A stretch of DNA of 64,000 nt, from contig NZ_JAUCCU010000001.1 in assembly GCF_034675845.1 (NCBI RefSeq), forward strand, positions 496,001 to 560,000. The letters are read 5' to 3'. The notes under the pieces are model-generated. The model was not told the origin of the DNA. It made no database searches and saw only the letters and a program-made list of their open reading frames with translations. A program made the position numbers and the translations under genes. The stretch comes from Castellaniella sp. Lineage in GTDB: Bacteria; Pseudomonadota; Gammaproteobacteria; Burkholderiales; Burkholderiaceae_B. Shown here one piece after another: positions 42,082 to 50,980 of the stretch. The first letter of the stretch is position 1, and every line of letters begins with the position of its first letter.

Positions 42082-42476
42082 AACCCGGCATCGGCATCCT
42101 GACAGCACTGATCTGCCTGATGATGATTCAGGCTTCTCCAGTCGCCTTGGCCCAGGCGACTAGCCCAGAAACTACGGATCAAGCTACTCCCGAGAGCGAG
42201 GCTTGGACCTTAGCAGACCAGGCCTTCAAGGCATACGATCAGAAAAAATTTCAAAGAGCAGCCGATTTGGCGCATCGATCCATCCTATTGCAACCAAATA
42301 ATGCACAGGTCTGGTTGCTCCGAGCGTATGGACTACAAAATGCGGGAAAACTCAAAGAAGCCCTACACGTTACAAACGAAGCACTCGCCCAAGGATACCG
42401 TAACGACGGTTTACTCGCCGCCCAGAAAAAATCTCGAAGCGGCTCTCCGGCCTGTTCGAGCGCCGCAAGCGCATAA
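42078..42476 (+). pseudogene. NfrA-like outer-membrane protein, N-terminal fragment before a frameshift
   Basis: 132 codons: signal peptide (GILTALICLMMIQASPVALA), then TPR-like helices (SEAWTLADQAFKAYDQKKFQRAADLAHRSI, VWLLRAYGLQNAGKLKEAL). After the six-A tract at 42426-42431 the frame runs into GSPACSS and a stop. Removing one A would continue straight into the next ORF as AAQKNLEAALRPV with TPRs resuming. Without this fragment the protein has no signal peptide. Confidence 0.7.
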
Positions 42477-42489
42477 GGTTGCCGGAACC

Positions 42490-44298
42490 ATGTCTTCACC
42501 TGCCTATAAGGCAGGCACTGCAGCCTACAAAGCCTACGAGGAAGGTCAATACGATGTGGCCGAAAGCCGCGCCCGAGAATCCTTGCGCCTGCAGCCCAAA
42601 AACCCTGGTCTGCAAGGCTTGCTGGTCTATGCCCTAGAACGCCAGGGCAAAACCAAAGATGCCGCCGCTGCCGCAGACATCGCCATTCGGCTCGCCCCAA
42701 AAGATCAGGCACTCACCGCTTTGCGTGACAGAATGCATCGGCTGCTGGCCCCAGAACCTGCACGACTGGCTTGGCACGCCTACCAAGACGGCGACTATCC
42801 CCTTGCGACACGCAATGCACGAGCCGCCGTCCAAGAAGCACCAGATATTCAAAGCTACTATTACCTGTGGATCGGATCCTTGCTGAAACAAGGCAGTTTC
42901 CAGGACGCGTTGGATGCCACCAACCTAGCACTCAGCCAGGATGACGAAAACGCAATGTCACTGGCCCTGCAAGGCTTCACCCTGATGCAATTGGGCCGTG
43001 ACACCGACGCACGCGCCGCCCTGGAGCGAGCCACTGCAGCGGACTGGCTGACAAAGCAAGAAATCTCGACTATTAAGAAGATCTCGGCAGACACGCTGCG
43101 CAACCGCACAAGTCAACGGGTGCCTGGCGTCTTTTGCACAGAAGGTGGTGGAGATATTCTCTGCGGCTTGTTGCCAGCAGGTTTTACCTCTGCCGGCGGA
43201 GGCCCCGGCTACGAAGCTGCATCCCGCGCCTACGCTGCACTGGCCCAAGAACACTATCAAATCGCAGCTCAAGCTGCCCACGAAGCCGTATTGGCCGAGC
43301 CAGACGATATCGCCTACCAGCTACTGGAGAGCAATGCCCTGAGCTTGGCCGGCCATGAAACTCAGGCGCGAAACATCTATCAATCGATCGATGCAAGCCA
43401 AGTCCCACCAGAAAGTATGCTGGGAGCAGCATACAGTGCCCTGAGACTATCTGAAAACGAGCAGGCCAAGCAGTGGTTCATGAAAACCATCGATGCGGCG
43501 AATGCGGACGAAATCGAATTAGAACCCCAGCAAAAATTTAACATTAGGCAAGCAGTATCAGATCTTGATCGCAGCTGGGGGGTTAACTTGGCTTTGGGCT
43601 ACGGCACGGTGGGCGTGATGGATCCAAGCTTTGCGCCTTCACTCAATGATCGCAAAACGCTGCAATCATCAGAAGAAATATACTGGCGCCCCCCAGTGAT
43701 CGGCAACCGCGACGGCAGCACATTCGAAGTCTATGCCCGCCTAAACCAGGCCTTATATGACGGAACTGGCGGGGCAACCGGGTGGTCTACATCCCAAGGC
43801 TCCGTGGGTGCCCGCTGGAAACCATTCAAACGACAAAATTTTGTATTTGCCGTTGAGCGCCTGTTCCCTGTCGGTCAACACAGCCGATCCGACACTCTGC
43901 TGCGGGCGGCATGGTCTGCTGGCGAAGGTAGCGGTCTGCGGGTGGACGAGACGCACTGGCCGTATTGGTCTATTTATGCCGAAGGCGATTACTTCATAGA
44001 AAACCCCCAAACCTTGGGCACACTAGAGGCCCGGTATGGCAGAGCCTACCGGATAGACAAGCTATCAAACCGCTTGGTCGTTGCCCCCTATCTCGCCTTG
44101 AATGCGGGCTACGACAACTTGCTGGCTGATCGCTCTACCATAGGGGTAGGTCCCGGCGTGATGATCCGAAAATGGTTCAGGGAAGACGAATATCATGCAC
44201 CCCGTTCGTTTGTAGACTTTACTTTGCAGTACCGATTAAAAATCCTAGGTGGAGATCGATCGGAAGGCATATTCGCCGGTATTTATTTCGCCTACTGA
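42490..44298 (+). CDS. NfrA-like TPR / beta-barrel outer-membrane protein, main part
   Basis: About 602 aa from the ATG at 42490 (the frame is open from 42301). TPR repeats (AYKAYEEGQYDVAESRARESLRL, ARLAWHAYQDGDYPLATRNAR and more) fill the first 370 residues. The rest matches the NfrA C-terminal domain: WGVNLALGYG, EEIYWRPPVIGNRDG, FEVYARLNQALY, VGARWKPFKRQNFVFAVERLFP, IYAEGDYF, with beta-strand pattern and a terminal aromatic (IYFAY), typical of outer-membrane barrels. In E. coli NfrA is the phage N4 receptor and works with NfrB. It probably exports the glycan. In the reference frame it would be one about 740 aa protein with the preceding fragment. Confidence 0.78.
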   Translation: MSSPAYKAGTAAYKAYEEGQYDVAESRARESLRLQPKNPGLQGLLVYALERQGKTKDAAAAADIAIRLAPKDQALTALRDRMHRLLAPEPARLAWHAYQDGDYPLATRNARAAVQEAPDIQSYYYLWIGSLLKQGSFQDALDATNLALSQDDENAMSLALQGFTLMQLGRDTDARAALERATAADWLTKQEISTIKKISADTLRNRTSQRVPGVFCTEGGGDILCGLLPAGFTSAGGGPGYEAASRAYAALAQEHYQIAAQAAHEAVLAEPDDIAYQLLESNALSLAGHETQARNIYQSIDASQVPPESMLGAAYSALRLSENEQAKQWFMKTIDAANADEIELEPQQKFNIRQAVSDLDRSWGVNLALGYGTVGVMDPSFAPSLNDRKTLQSSEEIYWRPPVIGNRDGSTFEVYARLNQALYDGTGGATGWSTSQGSVGARWKPFKRQNFVFAVERLFPVGQHSRSDTLLRAAWSAGEGSGLRVDETHWPYWSIYAEGDYFIENPQTLGTLEARYGRAYRIDKLSNRLVVAPYLALNAGYDNLLADRSTIGVGPGVMIRKWFREDEYHAPRSFVDFTLQYRLKILGGDRSEGIFAGIYFAY

Positions 44299-44305
44299 GA
44301 ACCAG

Positions 44306-45010
44306 ATGAAAAATCCTATATTTCCTTCTATCCATAAACTGAAAGCAATACTGATCATGGCAGGCACACTGCTGGCTGGGATTGGCCTGTCCCATGCAGC
44401 ACCGGCTGATGATATGGCTCGCCTATATGCCTTACCCCCTGCAGGATCAGTCTATGTTCGCGTCGTCAATGCCACAAACCGCCCACTTGACGCCTCGCTG
44501 GCTGGGCAGGTAAATCTCCATCTGCCCCCCAATGGGGCCAGCATGGTTTCTGGATACTATCCTGTCGACGGTAATGCACTCTTGTCACTCTCGGCCGATC
44601 AACAAACCCTCTCCGCTGACCCCGCCCCGCCCGGCACTAGCTTTATTTCCTTGCTTGTCTTAGAGGGGAGCGAGGGCCTGCATACCCGAACCATCGCAGA
44701 CAAGGGTGTCGCTGCAGACGGTCTGAAAGCCGAATTGGCTGTATACAACCTCATCCCTGGATGCACCGCCCAGATCGCACTGGAAAGCGGGCAATCGGTC
44801 TTCACCGATATCGATTTTGAAAGCAGAAACGTCCGCGCCATCAATCCGGTCAGCACGGGCCTGGTGGGCCGCTGCGATGCGCAAAAATCCTCTGTGTTCA
44901 TGCTGCAAAACTTGAAAAGCGGCGATCACTTCAGCTTATTCCTGATCGGCAATTCTCATGCGCCTATCCTAATCGGTGCACTGAACCAAATAATGCCGAC
45001 GAGCCAGTAA
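44306..45010 (+). CDS. AlgF-like periplasmic acetylation protein
   Basis: 234 aa. Signal peptide (LIMAGTLLAGIGLSHAAPA) and then the AlgF pattern: ARLYALPPAGSVYVRVVNATNRPL, ALLSLSADQQTL, FISLLVLEG, ELAVYNLIPGCTAQIAL and VRAINPVSTGLVGRCDA. AlgF is part of the alginate O-acetylation complex with AlgI, AlgJ and AlgX. Starts 7 bp after the NfrA-like gene. Confidence 0.72.
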   Translation: MKNPIFPSIHKLKAILIMAGTLLAGIGLSHAAPADDMARLYALPPAGSVYVRVVNATNRPLDASLAGQVNLHLPPNGASMVSGYYPVDGNALLSLSADQQTLSADPAPPGTSFISLLVLEGSEGLHTRTIADKGVAADGLKAELAVYNLIPGCTAQIALESGQSVFTDIDFESRNVRAINPVSTGLVGRCDAQKSSVFMLQNLKSGDHFSLFLIGNSHAPILIGALNQIMPTSQ

Positions 45011-45046
45011 TACAGCCTTCCGCCTCTTTTTTAATAGGAACAGACA

Positions 45047-46018
45047 ATGATGATAATGTACCAGTTCAAAAAATGGCTCTCCTTGGCAGCCCTCTGTGCA
45101 GGTCTCGCGGCAGCACCATCAGCACATGCTCAGGCAGTGCTTGCAGGTCAGGATGCCTGGCTGTTTTACGGTCACGACAACATGACAGATGCGGGTCAAA
45201 ACAGCATCACCCAGTCGGTAGATCTGATGAAACTAGCCTCGAGCGCACTGCAGGCCAAGGACATCGGCCTGATCATCTTGGTTGCCCCTATGAAAGCACG
45301 ATTTTACGAAGATAAACTACCTGCCAGCACCCAAATTGCAGCGGGCGTAAAAGACCGCTATACAAGAATCATCAACGGCCTAGACGGGGCTGGGCTGCTG
45401 GCACCTAACCTAACGCCCATACTAAAAAAAGTCCAACAAGGAGAACAAACCGCCTTTTTGCAAAAAGACTCACACTGGACAGCCTGGAGCGCAGAAGCAG
45501 TAGCAGCCGAAACTGCCAAGATCATCTCGGGAAAATGGAAACTTCAGGGCGAAGCGGGATCAGGCCAGAAATTAGGGCCCTGGACCAAAGAGCGCCACTT
45601 TTCTGATTTTGCCCAGTTGATGACTGCAGATCAACGAAAAAAAGTGGGGCCGCAGATCTACGTTGTGCGCACAGCCGGAGCACAATCAAACGGCTTGCTC
45701 GACACACAGAAAGCGCCAGTGCATGTCATCGGCAACAGTTTCGTACAGCCCTATCTCGGGTTTACCCAAGCATTATCTGCTGACTTAGACCGCCCAGTGG
45801 GCTTGACCTGGAAATACGGTAATTTTGGGCCTTGGTCAGTGTTTCTTGACTATCTTGAATCACCCGAATTCAAGCAGGCACCGCCCCAAGTCATTGTCTG
45901 GCAATTGAATGAAACACAAATGCTATACGGCCCCGACGCAAGCGGACAATGGGATGCCAGCTCGTTGATATCCCCTGCCACATGGCGCGACCGAATCAAG
46001 AATGCCTTGAAAAACTGA
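45047..46018 (+). CDS. AlgX/AlgJ-like SGNH acyltransferase, secreted
   Basis: 323 aa. Signal peptide (WLSLAALCAGLAAAPSAHAQ), then an SGNH-hydrolase-like domain: GQDAWLFYGHDN, LIILVAPMKARFY, D141-S-H143 (QKDSHWTAWSA) and the nucleophile-type serine S231 (VIGNSFVQPY), the AlgX triad layout. The protein should act in the periplasm, moving acyl groups onto the polymer. The first of two such proteins in the operon. Confidence 0.8.
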   Translation: MMIMYQFKKWLSLAALCAGLAAAPSAHAQAVLAGQDAWLFYGHDNMTDAGQNSITQSVDLMKLASSALQAKDIGLIILVAPMKARFYEDKLPASTQIAAGVKDRYTRIINGLDGAGLLAPNLTPILKKVQQGEQTAFLQKDSHWTAWSAEAVAAETAKIISGKWKLQGEAGSGQKLGPWTKERHFSDFAQLMTADQRKKVGPQIYVVRTAGAQSNGLLDTQKAPVHVIGNSFVQPYLGFTQALSADLDRPVGLTWKYGNFGPWSVFLDYLESPEFKQAPPQVIVWQLNETQMLYGPDASGQWDASSLISPATWRDRIKNALKN

Positions 46019-46024
46019 TACTGC

Positions 46025-47131
46025 ATGTCTGACGTCACCACCGTACCAAACGCCACACAAGCAAAACCAAAAGTCACACACAAACTGGTTTCTCTGTGTT
46101 TCTTGAGCCTGATTCTGCTCGGGTTTGTCTATGGCATATATCAAATCTTCTCCCAGCAACTCATTGCAAAGGGAATAGCCCCGTGGCTTAACGGAACAGC
46201 GGAAAAACAGCTCGACGACAAGCTGATGTTGCCTGGCTACGAACAGTTTCAGACATGGGACGCCGCATGGCGCTACCGGCTGCTCGGTCAATTAGGGCCA
46301 CAGGTGCAACAAGGATGTCCAGGCTGGCTGTTCTACACCGATGGCCTGCGCTCGCCGATTGTCGATCCATTGCAGGCTCTTAAGCAGCGCGTCTTGCTCA
46401 TGCAGTCACTAGCCGCCCGTCTGCGCACTGCAGGGCTTGAACTTTTGGTGGTCGCAGTGCCCGATAAATCACGCATCCTATACGAAAAATTGTGCGGTCT
46501 ACACCGCCCACCCAGCACCCAGGCCATCCTGCACCAATGGGGTCAGGCTGTAACAGCACAACACATTCCCTATGTAGCGCTGGTCGATGTGTTGGCAACA
46601 AACCCTACTGGTAATTATTATCGGACGGACGTACACATGACACAAACAGGGGCCGCACAAGCGGCGCGGGCGGTGGCAACCCTGGCTAGGCCTCTGGTAG
46701 ACGGACAAGGCGACACGTCCTATCAGATCACAAAAGCAACGCACCCCGAGCAGCGTGTAGGCGACTTATTGACCTTGGCTGGCTTAGCCGACGCGCCTAA
46801 CGGATGGCGCCCCCCTCCCGACCAATACACACCGGAAACTTTTTCTTTAGCTGACACAGGCGGCGGCTTACTGGCAGAAGACTCACCTATTAAAGTCCTA
46901 CTGGCGGGCAGTTCAAATTCACGACGCAGTAATTTTGCCGAGCAACTCAGCCGCGACTTGGGCCAGCCGATTTGGAACCTAAGCCGCGATGGCGGAAAGT
47001 TCGCTGACGCCCTCTCGAATGCTTTGGAAAATCAGGCTGATTGGCCCAAAAGTCTGAAATTGATCATCTGGGAAATGTCAGAAATGTCTTTATATGCGCC
47101 CTTAACCGAGGGCGAAAAAAAAATCTCTTGA
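46025..47131 (+). CDS. AlgJ-like SGNH acyltransferase, membrane-anchored
   Basis: 368 aa. One N-terminal span (about residues 20-42, LVSLCFLSLILLGFVYGIYQ) keeps it in the inner membrane. SGNH features: GCPGWLFYTDGLRSP, LLVVAVPDKSRILY, D202-V-H204 (YRTDVHMTQTGAAQAA), and serine block LLAGSSNSRRSNFAEQL (S296-S299). Distinct topology from its neighbour suggests a relay of acyl groups in the alginate manner. Confidence 0.78.
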   Translation: MSDVTTVPNATQAKPKVTHKLVSLCFLSLILLGFVYGIYQIFSQQLIAKGIAPWLNGTAEKQLDDKLMLPGYEQFQTWDAAWRYRLLGQLGPQVQQGCPGWLFYTDGLRSPIVDPLQALKQRVLLMQSLAARLRTAGLELLVVAVPDKSRILYEKLCGLHRPPSTQAILHQWGQAVTAQHIPYVALVDVLATNPTGNYYRTDVHMTQTGAAQAARAVATLARPLVDGQGDTSYQITKATHPEQRVGDLLTLAGLADAPNGWRPPPDQYTPETFSLADTGGGLLAEDSPIKVLLAGSSNSRRSNFAEQLSRDLGQPIWNLSRDGGKFADALSNALENQADWPKSLKLIIWEMSEMSLYAPLTEGEKKIS

Positions 47132-47186
47132 GAACCTGTGATTTTCAAGATCAAAGCGTAATGATTTGGACTGATTTGGACTAATA

Positions 47187-49094
47187 ATGCTGAACTTTGA
47201 TTGGTTGCCAAAATCCAATAATTGGGGACGGGAACTGAATACCGCCTTCCAGACCCAACCACCGACATGGGCCGATTTGATTCGCCTGGCCAATGAAGAC
47301 ATCGATTTCATCCAGACAGCGCGTTTCGACAAAAAACTGTCTTCCAGTTTCATGAACCAGATCCCCATAGGCTATGCCCTGCCTCCGGTCAAGATCGCAT
47401 TACTGGGCAGCTCTACGCTGGATCATTTGATTCCGGGGCTACGCGTCGGAGCCGTGCGCAACGGATTCTGGCCTATTTTTTACACGCCAGACTATGGGCA
47501 ATATGTTCAGGAAATACTAAATACAGCATCTGGCTTACATCAATTCAAGCCTGATACTGTTGTTTGCGCACTGGATCAGTTTCACCTACTGGGCGATGAT
47601 GCCACTAACCTGCCCCCCCAAGCAGCTGACGAACGCTTACAAGAAGCCTTGGCCACTTTGCAGATGCTGTGGCAACGCGCCCACGAGCAATTTGGCGCTC
47701 AGGTGATCCAGCAGGCTTTGCTGCCTACACAGGCACCACTGATGGGGCATAACGAACACCTGATGAAGAACTCAGACCTATCGCTCGTCAAACGTTTAAA
47801 TCATCTGATCCGAGAAGCCGCCCCAGCGCATAGCGTCGATATTCTTGCTCTTGACATGCTGGCCGAGCATGACGGACTGGCCGCTTGGCACGATGTACGC
47901 CTATGGCATCGGGCCAAACAATACATTACTCCGTTGGCGGGCCCCTACTACGGAGAACACATCGCTCGCCTGATCAGAGCACGGCACGGCGGCAGCGCCA
48001 AGTGTCTGGTATTGGACCTGGACAATACTCTCTGGGGAGGCGTGATCGGCGACGATGGGTTGGCTGGCATCATCCTGGGACAAGGGTCTGCCGAGGGTGA
48101 AGCTTTCCTGGCGTTTCAACGCTACGCACGGGCACTTTCACGCAGAGGCATTATTCTGGCGGTATGCTCCAAGAACGACATGCACAACGCTATGCAGCCA
48201 TTTGAGGCTCACCCCGACATGCTGCTGCAACTAAAGGATATTGCCTGCTTTGTCGCCAATTGGCAGGACAAGGCCACCAATCTACGACACATTGCCAAAA
48301 CATTGAATATCGGCCTGGATTCCCTGGTATTCGTCGATGACAATCCGTTTGAAAGAAACCTGATTCGACAAGAGCTACCCATGGTCCGGGTGCCCGAGCT
48401 ACCAGAGGACCCTTCTTTTTACGTCGATACCGTAGCTCATTCAGGCTATTTTGAAAGCGTTTCCCTGACACCGGAAGACTTGCAGCGTACAGCCCAATAC
48501 CAAGCTAACCTGCAACGCTCTGCGCTGCTTGAAAGCAAAACTGATCTGGGCGCTTATCTGAATAGCCTGGAAATGGTGCTTGAATGGGACCATTTCAATC
48601 AGACAAACTTGCCAAGAATCGCCCAACTGATCAATAAATCCAATCAGTTTAATTTGACGACCCGCCGCTACACGGAAGAAGATGTAGGCTTGATGATACA
48701 GGCTGGCCAAGGCGCTTTGCTCAGCCTACGTCTGACCGATCGTTTCGGTGACAATGGCATTATTGCCGTCGTCATTGCATTGCCTAACCACACACCTACC
48801 TGTCCGGCCAACACCTGGCGCATCGACACCTGGCTGATGAGCTGCCGAGTGCTGGGCCGCCAGGTAGAACAAGCGACGCTACAGGTATTAGCCCAGCTGG
48901 CCAAGGCTGCAGGCCAGCAATCCCTCATCGGCGAATACCTGCCCACCGCCAAAAACAGCATGGTTGCCGAGCACTATAAAAACCTAGGTTTTGACTGCAT
49001 CCAAAAAGCAGACGATGGGACCACGCAATGGTGCCTGCCACTAAACGAATTCAACCCCGGCCCCGTGCCAATGAACATCAAGGAGTCAACATGA
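47187..49094 (+). CDS. FkbH-like HAD-family protein with C-terminal GNAT-like domain
   Basis: 635 aa. An N-terminal SGNH-like part (VKIALLGSSTLDHLIPGL), then a HAD subfamily IIIC domain: motif I D277-L-D279-N-T-L-W-G-G, motif II-like AVCSKND, motif III VFVDDNPFERNLIR, and a C-terminal acetyltransferase-like region (RFGDNGIIAVVIAL, YLPTAKNSMVAEHYKNLGF). FkbH proteins load a glycerate-derived three-carbon unit onto an acyl carrier protein in polyketide pathways. Its stop overlaps the acyl carrier protein gene by 4 bp, supporting an ACP partner. Confidence 0.85.
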   Translation: MLNFDWLPKSNNWGRELNTAFQTQPPTWADLIRLANEDIDFIQTARFDKKLSSSFMNQIPIGYALPPVKIALLGSSTLDHLIPGLRVGAVRNGFWPIFYTPDYGQYVQEILNTASGLHQFKPDTVVCALDQFHLLGDDATNLPPQAADERLQEALATLQMLWQRAHEQFGAQVIQQALLPTQAPLMGHNEHLMKNSDLSLVKRLNHLIREAAPAHSVDILALDMLAEHDGLAAWHDVRLWHRAKQYITPLAGPYYGEHIARLIRARHGGSAKCLVLDLDNTLWGGVIGDDGLAGIILGQGSAEGEAFLAFQRYARALSRRGIILAVCSKNDMHNAMQPFEAHPDMLLQLKDIACFVANWQDKATNLRHIAKTLNIGLDSLVFVDDNPFERNLIRQELPMVRVPELPEDPSFYVDTVAHSGYFESVSLTPEDLQRTAQYQANLQRSALLESKTDLGAYLNSLEMVLEWDHFNQTNLPRIAQLINKSNQFNLTTRRYTEEDVGLMIQAGQGALLSLRLTDRFGDNGIIAVVIALPNHTPTCPANTWRIDTWLMSCRVLGRQVEQATLQVLAQLAKAAGQQSLIGEYLPTAKNSMVAEHYKNLGFDCIQKADDGTTQWCLPLNEFNPGPVPMNIKEST

Positions 49095-49342
49095 ACGACA
49101 AAGAAATTCTTGTCACATTAAACGATATTTTCCGCGACGTGTTGGATGACGACGATATCAATATCACCGAAAACTCCAGTGCAGCAGACTATGAGGAATG
49201 GGACTCGCTGGCAAACGTCAACCTGATCGTTGCCGCTGAAATGCGTTTTGGCGTGCGCTTTCGTACCTCTGAAGTCGAAGGCTTGCGCAATGTTGGTGAG
49301 TTGATCGCCTTGATCAAAAAACAGCTGATTACCAAAGGATAA
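49091..49342 (+). CDS. Acyl carrier protein
   Basis: 83 aa acidic four-helix carrier. The phosphopantetheine serine is S39 in EEWDSLANVNLIVAAEM. AAGGAG lies just before the ATG. It is coupled to the FkbH-like gene (4 bp overlap) and followed by the MBOAT gene, so it most likely carries the acyl unit for glycan modification rather than for fatty-acid synthesis. Confidence 0.9.
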   Translation: MNDKEILVTLNDIFRDVLDDDDINITENSSAADYEEWDSLANVNLIVAAEMRFGVRFRTSEVEGLRNVGELIALIKKQLITKG

Positions 49343-49378
49343 TCATGTCGGTTGGTCGGATGTATCGGGAATCCCGGC

Positions 49379-50971
49379 ATGCTTTTTAATTCACTTCCAT
49401 TTCTTCTGCTTTTTCTGCCAATTTCTTTAGGTGGATACTACTTGGCCGGACATATCCGGTCATCCTGGGCAGCAGCATGGCTTTGTTTTGCCTCATTGGT
49501 ATTCTACGGCTGGTGGAACCCACCTTTCGTCTTGTTGCTGCTTGTGTCAATTTTGTTCAATTACAGCATCGGACGATTGGTATTGGCTTCAGAAGACCAC
49601 CCCCAGCGACAACTATCCATTCTGGTCACCGGCGTGGTTATCAACCTGGGGGTGCTGTTCTATTACAAATATATGATGGCGGTATTCTCCATCCTGACGG
49701 GATACGGCTTGGTCACGCATGGAGCACAAGACATCATCCTGCCGCTTGGCATCTCGTTTTTCACGTTTACCCAGCTTGGTTTTCTGCTGGACTGCCGGGC
49801 AGGTGCCGTCAAGGAAAAAAGCTTCATCAGCTACGTGCTGTTTGTCACCTTCTTTCCTCACCTGATTGCGGGCCCGATTCTGCATCACAAAGAGATGATG
49901 CCGCAATTTGCGGACGCCAAAATCTACAGATTCAATGTGGAAAACATTTCTATCGGCACCACTTTGTTCGTCATCGGGTTAGCAAAGAAAGTCCTGATTG
50001 CCGACAATATCGCCCCCTGGGCCGAGGCGGGCTTTGACGCCCCTGTTGGTCTGCAATTTCTCTCTGCCTGGGGCGTCGCCCTAGCCTATGCACTTCAGCT
50101 GTACTTTGACTTTTCCGGCTATTCCGACATGGCCATGGGTTTAGGGAAAATGTTTGGTATCCGCTTTCCTCTAAACTTCAACTCGCCCTATAAATCCACT
50201 GGCATCATTGAGTTCTGGACCCGCTTTCATATGACGCTGACCCGTTACCTGACGGCATATATATACAACCCAGTCGCCATGGCAATAACCCGATCACGGG
50301 CAGTCAAAGGATTTGCCGTCGGGAAGAAAGGGCTCAAGACACCCAGAGGTTTCTCTGAAATGGTGTTGTTTCCCACTCTGTTCACCATGGGGCTGGCGGG
50401 CGTCTGGCACGGGGCTGGATTGCAGTTCCTGATTTTCGGCCTGCTGCATGGATTCTATTTATGCGTGAATCATGCCTGGCGCCAGTTTGGCCCCAAAAAA
50501 ACCACATCATCGGCTGGCTGGTCGCATGCGGCCTATGTAGGGCTGACCTTTCTATGCGCAGTCGTGGCGCTGTTGTTTTTTCGTGCCAACAGCACTAGCG
50601 ACGCCTGGGCTCTGATTCAGGGCATGGCCGGGATCAACGGAATGGAACCGTGGGCACCGCTACTGCACCCCATTCAACTCATGCTACATCCGGCCTCAGG
50701 CTGGAGCAGTATGGATCTGGTGCATCTGCTGCTGGAACGCTGGGCCCAGGGTTTTCTGATCATCATACTGCTGCTGGTCGTATGGTTTGCACCCAACTCA
50801 GTCCAACTGCTGGGCGCTTACTCTCCCGCTCTGGAGGGGGAGATTCCTGGCGTCGCGCCCTGGATGCGCTGGCGACCTTCAGCCACTTGGCTGCTGCTGA
50901 CTCTAATCGTCCTGATCTACGCCGCTTTCAATCTGCACTCCACAGCACGATTCCTGTACTTTCAATTTTAA
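49379..50971 (+). CDS. AlgI-like MBOAT O-acyltransferase
   Basis: 530 aa polytopic membrane protein. MBOAT signatures: FFTFTQLGFLLDCRAG, FFPHLIAGPILHHKEMMPQF, DFSGYSDMAMGLGKMFGIRFPLNFNSPY and the catalytic histidines H344 (AGVWHGAGLQ) and H357 (LLHGFYLCVNHAW). Brings an acyl group across the inner membrane for AlgJ/X-like proteins. The ATG at 49379 is preceded by GGGAA. A 14-codon ORF from 49345 overlaps the start. Confidence 0.92.
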   Translation: MLFNSLPFLLLFLPISLGGYYLAGHIRSSWAAAWLCFASLVFYGWWNPPFVLLLLVSILFNYSIGRLVLASEDHPQRQLSILVTGVVINLGVLFYYKYMMAVFSILTGYGLVTHGAQDIILPLGISFFTFTQLGFLLDCRAGAVKEKSFISYVLFVTFFPHLIAGPILHHKEMMPQFADAKIYRFNVENISIGTTLFVIGLAKKVLIADNIAPWAEAGFDAPVGLQFLSAWGVALAYALQLYFDFSGYSDMAMGLGKMFGIRFPLNFNSPYKSTGIIEFWTRFHMTLTRYLTAYIYNPVAMAITRSRAVKGFAVGKKGLKTPRGFSEMVLFPTLFTMGLAGVWHGAGLQFLIFGLLHGFYLCVNHAWRQFGPKKTTSSAGWSHAAYVGLTFLCAVVALLFFRANSTSDAWALIQGMAGINGMEPWAPLLHPIQLMLHPASGWSSMDLVHLLLERWAQGFLIIILLLVVWFAPNSVQLLGAYSPALEGEIPGVAPWMRWRPSATWLLLTLIVLIYAAFNLHSTARFLYFQF

Positions 50972-50980
50972 TGAGCGCAT

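Noticed and set aside
49345..49389. 14-codon ORF with AAGGA overlapping the MBOAT start
   Set aside because: Too short to judge; it may be a coupling leader, but nothing beyond the ribosome-like site supports it.
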